Shown here: piece by piece, positions 34,690-45,029 of the stretch | How positions within the stretch are numbered: position 1 is the stretch's first letter | Layout of the letters: every line of letters starts with the position of its first letter | Assembly: GCA_947561585.1 (NCBI GenBank) | Contig: CANNZV010002495.1 | Coordinates: 1 to 64,000, forward strand | Length of the DNA stretch: 64,000 bases | Direction: 5' to 3' | From: Caprella mutica | Lineage: Eukaryota > Arthropoda > Malacostraca > Amphipoda > Caprellidae | The notes under the pieces: generated by a model | What the model saw: only the letters and a program-made list of their open reading frames with translations | The model's database searches: none | What the model was told of the DNA's origin: nothing | Position numbers and translations under genes: made by a program

Positions 34690-35595
34690 CGCTTAAAGGT
34701 CCTCTCCACTCTAAATTAAAAAAACTTGAAATTGCTTTAAATATGTAGAGCTAAAGTTATATAAGATATCACAGAAAGCAGAATTTAAATCGATCAAGTA
34801 TTCTGTTCACAATTAATTATATAAGAAATATTCACATTTCGCTTTTTTTCATTCTGAGAATCATAAGAAGATAAAGGCCCCATAATTGAGTAGGAATGTT
34901 TGTTCGTATATACATAGTACATACCTATTCAAATACAGTGTTTTAAAATGAACAGTTCTCTAGATAGGAAAAATGTTATGATATATGAAAACTAGTAGTA
35001 AGAAATACTTAATTAGGTACTAGGATTCGTTATATGGATCCATTATCTTAGATTCAGCTTTGTTATTGTTTTGAATTTGTCGGATCTTTTTCTTTGCTTG
35101 AAAATCAGAGGGGTAGTAGAAAGAACGGAAAAAAATCTTAAATTACATATTATAATAAAACTATAGAACCAAATTAGAAATGGTTTGCAGTTTTATTATC
35201 AGTAACCTTAGTACTAATGAATAGAGAAATAAAGAAATAGAGTGGATAGGACCTTCAAGAAAAATATTCCTAAATTCATCTATTAGTTGGAAACTTCTAT
35301 TTGTTTCAAAATGATATACTGTAAATAAATGATGTACACCTTTAATTGATACTAATTCTTTAAAGTATGAAGTTAGTATTAATTTTGGTATCATTGTTAT
35401 TTAGTTATATATATAAAATAAGTAAACATAAATTAGTACCATAGCTAGGCAGGATATTTCTGAATTTTATTCATCCCCCGTACCGATAAATATCAACAAA
35501 TTAAATTAGGGAACAGGCAGCGAGAAATATTCTAATGATATCGATAGAGAATATATTTCATTTTTAAATTATTTAATACATTGAAGCTTAAATAT
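34690..35595. other. Unique AT-rich region
   Basis: A 77-codon minus frame (35161-35394) contains a possible acceptor TTATTTACAG| followed by YHFETNRSFQLIDEFRNIFL, but only a weak donor, so it is not called. Confidence 0.4.
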
Positions 35596-35598
35596 TTA

Positions 35599-35745
35599 GG
35601 ACAAGTTACGAATTATCGGACAGTTCTACATTATCGGTAATATATAAAATAACAATATGATTTGACATTTAAACTTGTTATTTCAATTGGTATCCATGAT
35701 ACCAGCAGGTATCATGGATACCAATTGATATTGAATGTTATTCCG
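35599..35745. mobile_element. Foldback MITE (GGGTAAGTTACG family), left arm plus centre
   Basis: GACAAGTTACGAATTATCGG, CAGTTCTACATTATCGG, then the perfect centre TTGGTATCCATGATACC/GGTATCATGGATACCAA. The right outer arm is replaced by CCGGGGGGATTTTTTCCGCG. Confidence 0.8.
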
Positions 35746-36482
35746 GGGGGATTTTTTCCGCGGGGATTTTTTCCTCCATGTTCAACACACACAGAAAAAC
35801 ATATTATAAGTAACAAATATAAGAGAGAGCATCAAAAAAAGGCAAGACATAAGGAGGTCACGATTCCCTCCTCCACAACTCTTAGATCTGCTTTCAAGTG
35901 TGGGCGGAGCTTCATCTTCTGGCAATAGGATCGCATCAATCAAATCTTTCATTTCAAAAGGAGCATCAGTCAAAATATCATCAATAGATAATTTTGTATT
36001 CGCTTTAGTATGAATTATACGAGATCTACGGAGACTTGTGGAGAAATAATCAATTAAAATTGCTTTATAGTTGAAAATAATAAATTAGAATTGTTTTCTA
36101 TCATTATAATCCTGACAATTTTTGATGATGATTGCTAAGCCTGGGAAATTTACCAGGAATATTTTTTTCTTTAATAAGCATTGTTATTTAGAGAGTTTTA
36201 TTTTTTATAAAAACAGTCTTCAGTAGAGATAATTGCTTTAACAATGAAATATCTAACTGTTCACAAAATATTAAAGACTATTTCTTTTTAATATAACACA
36301 TAGAAAATGCAATGCTTAAAGAGTTAAAGTTATATAATAACATCGAGTCATGCTTCACAATTATTACAGCTTTTATAAGAACGAGATGTCAATAAAAGCG
36401 AGACTTGCCTATAGAATATAACTGCCAGCACTGTTCCATTATAATAAGTTCTGTTGAATATTTTATCAGAAAATATTAGTAG

Positions 36483-36531
36483 GTTGCACCACTCAAAGTT
36501 CAGTCAAATGCACTCCAAACTGAACTACTTG
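36483..36531 (+). CDS. Candidate exon encoding VAPLKVQSNALQTELL
   Basis: Bounded by ATATTAGTAG| and a near-consensus donor CTTG|GTAAGTATC (36532). The open frame reads VAPLKVQSNALQTELL plus one base. GC is higher than its flanks. Orientation is opposite to the exon pair at 37.5-38.2 kb. The upstream pyrimidine tract is weak and no partner exon was confirmed. Confidence 0.28.
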
Positions 36532-36539
36532 GTAAGTAT

Positions 36540-37195
36540 CAACTTCCTGTGCCATTTACAGAGCTCTAAACTTGTTAGAGGTGGTTAGATAGAAACTTAA
36601 CTTCTGTGTCTTCCTACAAGTATAACCAGTTGGTAATGATTATCACCCACATCGTCTTTTTACAATCAGTGATTGTAAAAAGGTTCATCCATCTGCGATG
36701 ATATGATGAAAAATCAATTACATGAATTAATATCAATTTAAAACACGTAAAGTCTATCTACTTTCGTCTGACATTTCCCACAAAAAACTCAGACGATAAT
36801 ATTTTCTGAAATGGACAATGGTGGCTGATTTGGCGTATATATTTTTTTCAGACTGGCTGGGTTTTCAATTCCATAATCTGCGAACATGAAACTTTTCTAA
36901 CTCCGTTAGTGGGTTAGTGTGGACATTGTCAAAAAAAAGTTACGTATGTAGAGTGGGCATTCCGAATAAATGTCAACAACCCTATATCCGCAGTTTTATT
37001 CGGATCGGCATCTGAGTCAGAGATTCGAATTCGAACCGATGTCAAAAAAGATTCAGACTTCCGGTTTCAAAACGTCCTTTTTTCTTTCGCGAATCCGAAC
37101 CTCCTTATCCTGGGAAATATTCGAAAAGAAGACCATCAAACTTTGGTTTTCAACTTTTCCCCGGCATATGGATTTGGCTGATGTCTATGTTCCTT
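36540..37195. other. Unique region with a hairpin
   Basis: A perfect 12 bp-stem hairpin, CTTTTTACAATC AGT GATTGTAAAAAG, lies at about 36656-36682. On the minus strand a possible acceptor TCATATCATCGCAG| near 36700 leads into it and would continue the exon at 37479 in phase, but the frame then runs through the hairpin. Confidence 0.4.
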
Positions 37196-37198
37196 TAT

Positions 37199-37352
37199 CA
37201 ACTATAAAGACGCCTATGACCATTTTAATTGTCATAGATAATATAATTAACAACTATAGAGACGCCTATGACCATTTTAATTGTCATAGATAATATAATT
37301 AACAACTATAGAGACGCCTATGACCATTTTAATTGTCATAGATAATATAATT
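37199..37352. repeat. 52 bp tandem repeat, three copies
   Basis: Exact 52 bp spacing of ACTATA(A/G)AGACGCC (37201, 37253, 37305); each unit contains the imperfect palindrome CTATGACCATTTTAATTGTC. Confidence 0.93.
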
Positions 37353-37478
37353 ATAATATTATAATATTTATAATATTATTATTATAATATAATTCGATTC
37401 CCTCTACTTCTATTTCATTATAGAGGAAGTATAGACACTCTAAGCGCCATTGTCGGCAGAGAATCATGAGGCTCTCAC

Positions 37479-37614
37479 CGTAAAACGTCTCCATGGATCA
37501 CAGGCAACGCAACATGAACTGTTTCATCAAGAATTACATTTCCCTGCTCTCGTCTGGCGTACCTGAACAGCTCTTCAGTTTCGTCACATACATTTTGAGA
37601 CCGAAACGACCAAT
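37479..37614 (-). CDS. Host-gene exon, downstream of the SEYxxxxxW exon
   Basis: Minus strand, 136 bp. It begins after AATGTTCAG| with two bases (AT) that complete the G left by the upstream exon (GAT, Asp), then reads WSFRSQNVCDETEELFRYA and on to ..LPVIHGDVLR, and ends at a good donor TTTTACG|GTGAGAG. Without splicing, TGA follows at once. Forty-five codons are open, GC is about 46% in a roughly 30% background, and the residue mix is that of a soluble globular or helical protein. The 488 bp intron separating it from 38103 holds a 24 bp GC-rich array. The function is not recognised. The acceptor's pyrimidine tract is weak. Confidence 0.5.
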
Positions 37615-37987
37615 CTGAACATTCAGAATCTGACCTTCATGAAGCGAAACTTAAACTTGGTTAAAAAGGAGAGGGGCTGACCAGTTAGAGTGAATCAGTG
37701 AAGAGTGAAGACTACACTGTTGTGAATTTTAGGTTTAAATGTTTTACTGCTATTTTTAAATTTCCTAGGTTCGCGGAAATCTTCAGAATAAATGTTCACA
37801 CGAAATTTTGAAAATCGGGTTCTCAATTAAGAGGTTCGGAACCAAAAACCAACGAAGATTTTGGGTTCGGATTCTGAACCCAAAAAATGAAGCTAAGTCT
37901 GAGGCCAAGTCACTGAAAAATGACGAACTTCTCAGCGTGTACACAATTTTCTAAACATAACATCTGTATCAATTCCCTTCTAATAAA

Positions 37988-38097
37988 CAGCGCATCACGC
38001 CCTCTCTGCGCATGCGCATCACGCCCTCTCTGCGCATGCACATCACGCCCTCTCTGCGCATGCGCATCACGCCCTCTCTGCGCATGCGCATCACGCA
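37988..38097. repeat. 24 bp GC-rich repeat (GCGCATCACGCCCTCTCTGC)
   Basis: About 4.6 copies of a 24 bp unit with GCGCATGCGCATCACGCCCT. It is open in both strands (37910-38098 minus, 37920-38135 plus), an artefact of period 24. It starts directly against the donor of the exon at 38103, inside the intron, and is the GC-richest patch nearby. Confidence 0.93.
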
Positions 38098-38102
38098 CTT
38101 AC

Positions 38103-38199
38103 CTCTGCGTGGTTGAGGCGCTTTCCGTACAATGATGGAGTCATTATTAGGTCTGTACTCGTGCCACTTGTAGGTACTCCTGTACTCTGAGTGCAGTTG
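38103..38199 (-). CDS. Host-gene exon with SEYxxxxxW motif (possibly MDM1-like)
   Basis: Minus strand, 97 bp, the best host exon in the window. The acceptor has a long pyrimidine tract (CTCTCCATTTTCCTCTCTCCCACAG|). The exon reads QLHSEYRSTYKWHEYRPNND and on to ..APQPRR with one spare base, and ends at CGCAGAG|GTAAGTGC. GC is about 50%. S-E-Y-x5-W motifs occur in the centriolar, microtubule-binding protein MDM1 (near its N-terminus and repeated later), so an MDM1-like protein is a reasonable guess, not an assignment. The phase fits the exon at 37479-37614 exactly (1 base plus 2). No first exon was found upstream. Confidence 0.6.
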
Positions 38200-38599
38200 C
38201 TGTGGGAGAGAGGAAAATGGAGAGGTTAGAGGAGAATATAGATATTAATTCAAGCTGTTTCTTTATGTCTGTCCGTGGTTAATTCGAGTATTTTCAGTTG
38301 AATCTATTCGAGCATAGGTGGGCCATGGATAATATAAATGGAACTTTAATTAACTAATTTATATTGAAATAATGACAAAATGAATGAATAATATTTCGAA
38401 CAAATTCTTACCAAATTAGCAATTTAAATTTTCGAGTTGAAATGTTATATTTTTAGTTATATATTTAGTTATACAGTCATTGCTTGTATGTACTCTAGAA
38501 AATTATTAACAGTTTAACAAGACTGATTTGTAACTTATTAATAAGAGATCTTATAAAAAGTTGAAGTATGGATAAACTATAGAAATTTAGGTACATTAA

Positions 38600-38720
38600 G
38601 GGTAAGTTACGAATTATCGGTCAGTACCACAACTTCGGTCATATAAGAAAAAACAATATAAAAATTGTTATTATTACACAGTGCTATCTATTACTTCTGC
38701 AAACCCGGGTTTGCAGAAGT
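38600..38720. mobile_element. Half of the palindromic MITE subtype seen at 27040
   Basis: GGGTAAGTTACGAATTATCG, then the same inner arm (ACAGTGCTATCTATTACTTC) and centre AACCCGGGTTTGCAGAAGT, after which the right arm is lost (GATAGTAATATC follows). Confidence 0.9.
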
Positions 38721-38852
38721 GATAGTAATATCTTTATTAAGATTATTGATTTCTAATTTTCTTTCAACTCTGTTAATGAAATATGAAGATAATTTTATTC
38801 CCCATTTTTGTATCCTTTCCAATTGTGGGATTTTCCATGAAATTCTAGCATA

Positions 38853-39078
38853 TCCTTTCTCTGTTTGTTCCAATCCTTTCTCTGTTTGTTCCAATCCTTT
38901 CTCTGTGTGTTCCAATCCTTTCTCTGTGCGTTCCAATCCTTTCTCTGTTCCAATCCTTTCTCTGTGTGTTTCAATCCATTCTCTGTGTGTTCCAATCCTT
39001 TCTCTGTGTGTTCCAATCCTTTCTCTGTGTGTTTCAATCCTTTCTCTGTTCCAATCCTTTCTCTGTTCCAATCCTTTA
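38853..39078. repeat. 15/21 bp repeat TTCCAATCCTTTCTCTG(TGTG)
   Basis: About 12 copies; the unit is CCAATCCTTTCTCTGTGTGT or a 15 bp form lacking TGTGT(T). Frames are open on both strands (38665-39170) as artefacts of periods divisible by three. Confidence 0.94.
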
Positions 39079-39733
39079 CACAGTGTGTTCTAGAGCTTCA
39101 CACTAACACAAACCAAACAATATCCACGGAGTCAGTCCCCTATAAAACATTAAATTGCTTTCTCGGCTAAAACCAACCGAACGATTGGTTTCCTATAGCA
39201 TTGCGTGGATTAGACCCACTTTTCATTTTGAGGGAAATGGTAAATCAACGCAACCTGAAGAAATGTCGCACGGCTATCAAACTGTAACTTCAACAGTACA
39301 TTTAGTTCATATTTCTGGTCATGCATAGGATGTACAGTCAAAGAAAAATGTATCTGTGATGATATTAAAATAGTTTGCTAATTTCACATTTTTTAAATAT
39401 AAACTTTACTAATTGTAATGTTTTAATATATTTTAAAATTGGTCTGAGTACACCACGACAAATTTTGAGAATAATAGTAAATTACGAAACTGTGATTTAT
39501 GAAATTAGCATCTTCTATATATGTATTAATATAACCTTTTTAATTATCACTGTATGCAAATACAGATTTGGTCAACTCGTTTCATTAGCTTTCAGATAGC
39601 ATACTTCTCACTTTCAGTCCTCATTTCTGTACCTGAAACTAATTCTTCCTAAGTCTGATCTGGCCTGAACATTTCGACCATTTTTTAAATCCTGAACATT
39701 GGAAAGGAAGCCGATGAATGGTTCGAAAACCAG

Positions 39734-39908
39734 CTAATTCAGAGCGAGTAACTCTTTCGATGGTGGCTCCACTTCCGGAGAGAAGAAATTGAATTCATTC
39801 CAAATGTCCCAATTCGACATTCCAATTTCCTTGGCTCTTGCCGAATTAATATATACTCTTTCATACGTCCTCACATGTGTAAAACTTTCGGGAAAGGGTT
39901 GAAAAGAA
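39734..39908 (-). CDS. Candidate terminal exon (57 residues), unknown protein
   Basis: Minus strand, 175 bp. A pyrimidine-rich acceptor (TCTTCCTTCCCTTCCGTCAAACGCAG|) is followed by one base and then a 57-codon frame, including KEIGMSNWDIWNEFNFFSPE and ..SKELLALN, ending at TAG (39734-39736). GC about 43%. No family recognised. The opposite strand is also open over much of this segment (82 codons including RRHS-free stretch IFEGIPMKRSEQNKK near 39960), so strand choice rests on the splice signal. If this exon ends a gene, the exons at 38.2 and 37.5 kb belong to a different one. Confidence 0.35.
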
Positions 39909-40131
39909 CTGCGTTTGACGGAAGGGAAGGAAGACTAACTGAATGTCAGATATTCGAAGGAATTCCAATGAAGAGGAGTGAACAGAATAAAAAAGAGTAG
40001 GACTGACCAAAGATGTCTTGGATGTTGAAAATATTGTCAGTGATTACAGTCCTCTTCTGGAAATATTAAATAAAAAAGAAGATTCGATGCTTCCCAGAGG
40101 AGAATGTTATGGTGGGGCCATGGAAAATTTA

Positions 40132-40285
40132 GGGTATGGTCACACAAGCGTTTTTGTACAGCGTTTTCACAGCGTTTTTGGCTCTGAGGAAATTATTGTT
40201 ATACCCATTTCATACGTATTCATGTTACGCGATGATTTTGGAGCGTTGAAAACGCTCCAAAATCGCTCGTGTGACCGGGCCTTAA
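40132..40285. mobile_element. GGG(C)CCGGTCACAC MITE, complete copy
   Basis: TTA|GGGTATGGTCACACAAGCG at left and CGCTCGTGTGACCGGGCC|TTA at right, with GGAGCGTTGAAAACGCTCC near the right end. The 3-bp TTA flank fits PIF/Harbinger-type target duplications. The frame 40018-40320 runs across it and is not a gene, though its first 38 codons upstream of the MITE look protein-like. Confidence 0.82.
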
Positions 40286-40289
40286 GTTT

Positions 40290-41385
40290 GAACACTTTTA
40301 ATCTTGATATCTGTGTATAATCATGTAGTTAATTATTCTTTTGATGGGTTCTTTACCTTACCTAGTGGAGTGATATTATTGAGTGAGTTGCAGAAGTAGA
40401 AGCTTTATGTGATGAGAACAGTTACAGTGGAAGCGAAACAACAGAAAATGAAGGGAAAATGAAACGAGAATTAAAAGAAGTGAAGAGAAGTGGATATTAA
40501 AAAGGAAAAACATATAGAATTAGATACCATTTCTAAATGACGGAAAAACCGCCTAAATTAAAACAGTTCGGTACCTGAATTCACTAATAGGTATTTCCAA
40601 TTTCATTAAGTGAATTACAGTTACTGTTTACTTGTTAATAGTATTTATTGTATGAATTTATTAAGAAGAAATATATACATTTTCGGTTATAGCTTTTTCA
40701 TAACTTTTATGTGGACAATTATATAATTATGCCAAGATTTGATGGTTTTAATTTACTGAAACTCGTGTTCGATTTTTCCTGATTAGATGAAAATTTTGGG
40801 ATTTATTAATAAATGAAAACCGAATTTAATTTTAACTAACAAATGAAAACCGAATAATTATATGCGTGCACTATTATTTATGAAATATATTTAATTCACA
40901 AACAAATTATTAATGGCATATACTTTGCAAAATGAACTCTTATTTGATAGAGTGTATTTTCTACATAAATTACTGAAACTTAACCGATTTGTTTTGAAGC
41001 AAATAAACTTTTATGGAAGATAAACTTTTACAATAAACCACAGAATGTTTCAAACAGATCTTTAGTTTAGAAAACAAATAAACATATAATATACATATAT
41101 ATATAAGCAACTCTGAACCTCCATATATATTACCCCAATTTAATATTTTATTTAACTGTATATTTTATGTTACACTGTACAATTAGAAAAAATAAAACAT
41201 TGATAGAACTAACTTACACAGCTAGTATTATTATTTCTTATTTTTTGAAATGATGTTTCTATCAGCTTGAAATATTCAAATATATATTGACAGTTTAAAT
41301 ACATTAAATATTTACTTGCAAGATTGCTCCGTCTCTCTGAAATAGTTGAATGTGTTGCCCCTATTATTGTTATTGTACAGCGAGA
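40290..41385. other. Unique AT-rich spacer
   Basis: Nothing recognisable; duplicated AACAAATGAAAACCGAAT near 40810-40855. Confidence 0.5.
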
Positions 41386-41387
41386 TG

Positions 41388-43730
41388 TGTTGCAGCAAGA
41401 GATATCTCTATAGTGAGAGATGCACGTACGAGATATGAAGAGATATCTCTATAGTGAGAGATGCACGTACGAGATATGAAGAGATATCTCTATAGTGAGA
41501 GATGCACGTACGAGATATGAAGAGATATCTCTATAGTGAGAGATGCATGTACGAGATATGAAGAGATATCTCTATAGTGAGAGATGCACGTACGAGATAT
41601 GAAGAGATATCTCTATAGTGAGAGATGCACGTACGAGATATGAAGAGATATCTCTATAGTGAGAGATGCACGTACGAGATATGAAGAGATATCTCTATAG
41701 TGAGAGATGCACGTACGAGATATGAAGAGATATCTCTATAGTGAGAGATGCACGTACGAGATATGAAGAGATATCTCTATAGTGAGAGATGTGAGTACGA
41801 GATAGGAAGAGATATCTCTATAGTAAGAGATGCGAGTACGAGACATAAAGAGATATCTCTATAGTGAGAGTTGTTAGTACGAGATATGAAGAGATATCTC
41901 TATAGTGAGAGATGCAGTACGAGATATGAAGAGATATCTCTATAGTGAGAGATGCACGTACGAGATATGAAGAGATATCTCTATAGTGAGAGATGTGAGT
42001 ACGAGATAGGAAAAGATATCTCTATAGTGAGAGGCACGAACGAGATATGAAGAGATATCTCTATAGTGAGAGATGTGTGTACGAGATAGGAAAAGATATC
42101 TCTATAGTAAGAGATGTGAGTACGAGACATAAAGAGATATCTCTATAGTGAGAGATGTTAGTACGAGATATGAAGAGATATCTCTATAGTGAGAGATGTG
42201 AGTACGAGACATGAAGAGATATCTCTATAGTGAGAGATGTTAGTACGAGATACGAAGAGATATCTCTATAGTGAGAGATGCATGTACGAGATATGAAGAG
42301 ATATCTCTATAGTGAGAGATGCACGTACGAGATATGAAGAGATATCTCTATAGTGAGAGATGCACGTACGAGATATGAAGAGATATCTCTATAGTGAGAG
42401 ATGCACGTACGAGATATGAAGAGATATCTCTATAGTGAGAGATGTGAGTACGAGATAGGAAGAGATATCTCTATAGTAAGAGATGCGAGTACGAGACATA
42501 AAGAGATATCTCTATAGTGAGAGTTGTTAGTACGAGATATGAAGAGATATCTCTATAGTGAGAGATGCAGTACGAGATATGAAGAGATATCTCTATAGTG
42601 AGAGATGCACGTACGAGATATGAAGAGATATCTCTATAGTGAGAGATGTGAGTACGAGATAGGAAAAGATATCTCTATAGTGAGAGGCACGAACGAGATA
42701 TGAAGAGATATCTCTATAGTGAGAGATGTGTGTACGAGATAGGAAAAGATATCTCTATAGTAAGAGATGTGAGTACGAGACATAAAGAGATATCTCTATA
42801 GTGAGAGATGTTAGTACGAGATATGAAGAGATATCTCTATAGTGAGAGATGTGAGTACGAGACATGAAGAGATATCTCTATAGTGAGAGATGTTAGTACG
42901 AGATACGAAGAGATATCTCTATAGTGAGAGATGCAGTACGAGATATGAAGAGATATCTCTATAGTGAGAGATGCACGTACGAGATATGAAGAGATATCTC
43001 TATAGTGAGAGATGTGTGTACGAGATAGGAAAAGATATCTCTATAGTAAGAGATGTGAGTACGAGACATAAAGAGATATCTCTATAGTGAGAGATGTTAG
43101 TACGAGATATGAAGAGATATCTCTATAGTGAGAGATGTGAGTACGAGACATGAAGAGATATCTCTATAGTGAGAGATGTTAGTACGAGATATGAAGAGAT
43201 ATCTCTATAGTGAGAGATGCAGTACGAGATATGAAGAGATATCTCTATAGTGAGAGATGCACGTACGAGATATGAAGAGATATCTCTATAGTGAGAGATG
43301 TGAGTACGAGATAGGAAAAGATATCTCTATATTGAGAGATGCACGTACGAGATATGAAGAGATATCTCTATAGTGAGAGATGTGAGTACGAGATATGAAG
43401 AGATATCTCTATAGTAAGAGATGTGAGTACGAGACATGAAGAGATATCTCTATAGTGAGAGATGTTAGTACGAGATATGAAGAGATATCTCTATAGTAAG
43501 AGATGTGAGTACGAGACATGAAGAGATACCTCTATAGTAAGAGATGTGAGTACGAGACATGAAGAGATATCTCTATAGTGAGAGATGTGAGTACGAGACA
43601 TGAAAAGATATCTCTATAGTGAGAGATGTTAGTACGAGATATGAAGAGATATCTCTATGGTAAGAGATGTGAGTACGAGACATGAAGAGATATCTCTATG
43701 GTAAGAGATGCAGTACGAGACATGAAGAGT
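41388..43730. repeat. 41 bp palindromic satellite, 2.3 kb
   Basis: About 57 copies of a 41 bp unit containing AGAGATATCTCTATAGTGAG and a variable GATGCACGTACGAGATATG part; some are 40 or 38 bp. Every unit carries the 12 bp perfect palindrome AGAGATATCTCT. A series of rare variants (GATAGGAAGAG.., GTAAGAGATGCGAG.., ACATAAAG.., GTTGTTAG..) repeats with a shift of about 653 bp (41791 versus 42444; 42075 versus 42728), and part again 286 bp later. Ends in a short (TC)n run at 43739-43750. Confidence 0.98.
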
Positions 43731-44050
43731 GAGGACATTCTCTCTCTCTCTATGCTACAAACAGATAAAATTAACAAGATAATATTATGTCCCTCACAAT
43801 AAATTAGAGGCCAATATAACATATAAATAATAGACTAAGTATTTCTTTATAAAGATTGTAATATAAAAATAGATTGATACTTAGTATATGACGGAAAGTT
43901 TGATGCTTTGCTTCATCTATTTCATGTAATCCACCACACTTTGGATAGGGGTTTTACATTTCATTTTGTAGCATTAAAATTATTTACACTCATTCTATAG
44001 GACTCTAGGCAGTCAAGAAATTAGTATAATGTCACCAATTAATAATATTT

Positions 44051-44152
44051 CAACTGGTTATTTCAATTGGTATCCATGATACCTGCAGGTATCATGGATA
44101 CCAATTAAAATTTTAAGTTAATTTTTTTTATCTTTTCGATAATTCGTAGCTT
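44051..44152. mobile_element. Foldback MITE (GGGTAAGTTACG family), centre and right arm
   Basis: Perfect centre AATTGGTATCCATGATACC TGCA GGTATCATGGATACCAATT, then TTTTCGATAATTCGTAGCTTA. Left arm lost. Confidence 0.8.
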
Positions 44153-44231
44153 ATTAGTTGATAACTCCTCTTTCGACTACTGTAAGTGTAGCTTATTTTG
44201 CACCTGGTGGTACTGCAATTGCTAAACATAT

Positions 44232-44312
44232 AATATGGTTTGTTGTGTTCCTCAAGGAAGTGAAGTTGGTTCACTGCTTTTCACTCTATTTACTTATCGA
44301 CTGATAGTCTCT
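44232..44312 (+). pseudogene. Relic of a non-LTR reverse transcriptase
   Basis: The plus strand reads NMVCCVPQGSEVGSLLFTLF over 44232-44291, clearly the V-P-Q-G-S-x-L-G-x-L-L-F motif of non-LTR RTs (compare SGVPQGSVLGPLLF in the LINE at 49.6 kb). No other RT motif is readable on either side. A heavily truncated fragment unrelated in DNA sequence to the intact LINE. Confidence 0.6.
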
Positions 44313-44438
44313 TCATCCATTCACTGTACTTAACCTGGTATTGTGTAAGTATTTCCACAGTTCACTTAGATTTAAATAGATTACTTTGTTTATGGGCAAT
44401 GGAAATCTATAAGGAGAAGGAAGTGCAGCATATAGAGT

Positions 44439-44506
44439 TCAAAGTGACCGAATGGCAACCTCATTGCTAATAATATTCCAATTAGATTCCAAGAGCCCAT
44501 TCTCAT
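44439..44506 (-). CDS. Candidate terminal exon, phase-matched to 44851-44991
   Basis: Minus strand. The acceptor is strong (GCGTTCGTTTGTTGTGTTTATTAG|). Two bases (AT) complete the codon begun by the upstream exon (GAT, Asp), then ENGLLESNWNIISNEVAIRS and L precede TGA (44439-44441). Acidic and amphipathic, protein-like. No polyadenylation hexamer was seen close by. Supported mainly by the phase agreement with the next exon. Confidence 0.42.
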
Positions 44507-44850
44507 CTAATAAACACAACAAACGAACGCATTCCAGTTGGAATTAGTTCATCTGAGCACTCAAAACATCATTCCTGTTTATGCAGTCATGGTATGACCA
44601 AATTCCTGAATATGAACAGTCACTCCAATTCACTTCCTGACTTCAGTCGGAATGTTGTTAATGAAATGGACTTTGCGACTATTTTCTCATTTTCAAATAA
44701 TATTAACTGTAATTATATAAACGATGCTTAATACGATCAAAAATGTAAACAGAATTTTCGTATTTCTTTTAAATCAGGCAACAGATTTTAGATTTAACAC
44801 ATTTTAAAAAGTTAATGTATTATTAGATGTTAAATTTTATATTTACATAC

Positions 44851-44991
44851 CCACAGCATCAACTTCATTCGCAATGTTACTTTCATGAAGTGAATAAAAA
44901 CAGTACTTTTGAATGAGCAGGCCAAGAGATGGTGCATCTGAATTCAGGAGGCATTGCCTTTCCAGGGCCTCTAAATTTTGCAATAAAAAAT
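44851..44991 (-). CDS. Candidate penultimate exon of the same minus-strand gene
   Basis: Minus strand, 141 bp: 2 bases, 46 codons, 1 base. It begins after TATAACACAG| and ends at GCTGTGG|GTATGTAAA. The frame includes LLQNLEALERQCLLNSDAPS and ..YCFYSLHESNIANEVDAV, a mixed helical composition. The 344 bp intron to 44506 is ordinary in size. No family recognised. The acceptor has only a modest pyrimidine tract, and the open frame extends upstream to an ATG at 45028, so the 5' boundary is less sure than the 3' one. Confidence 0.42.
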
Positions 44992-45029
44992 CTGTGTTAT
45001 ACGACAGCCACGTCAATACGTCAAACATG

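Noticed and set aside
35161..35394. 77-codon minus ORF with a protein-like centre
   Set aside because: The donor is poor and no phase partner was found among neighbouring candidate exons.
36640..36700. Minus-strand continuation of the 37479 exon at an acceptor near 36700 in matching phase
   Set aside because: The frame runs into a perfect 12 bp-stem hairpin, so the sequence is better explained as a structured repeat; kept only as a note.
41388..43730. Could the regularly spaced palindromic repeats be a CRISPR array?
   Set aside because: There are no unique spacers; the units are contiguous 41-mers, and the window is clearly eukaryotic.
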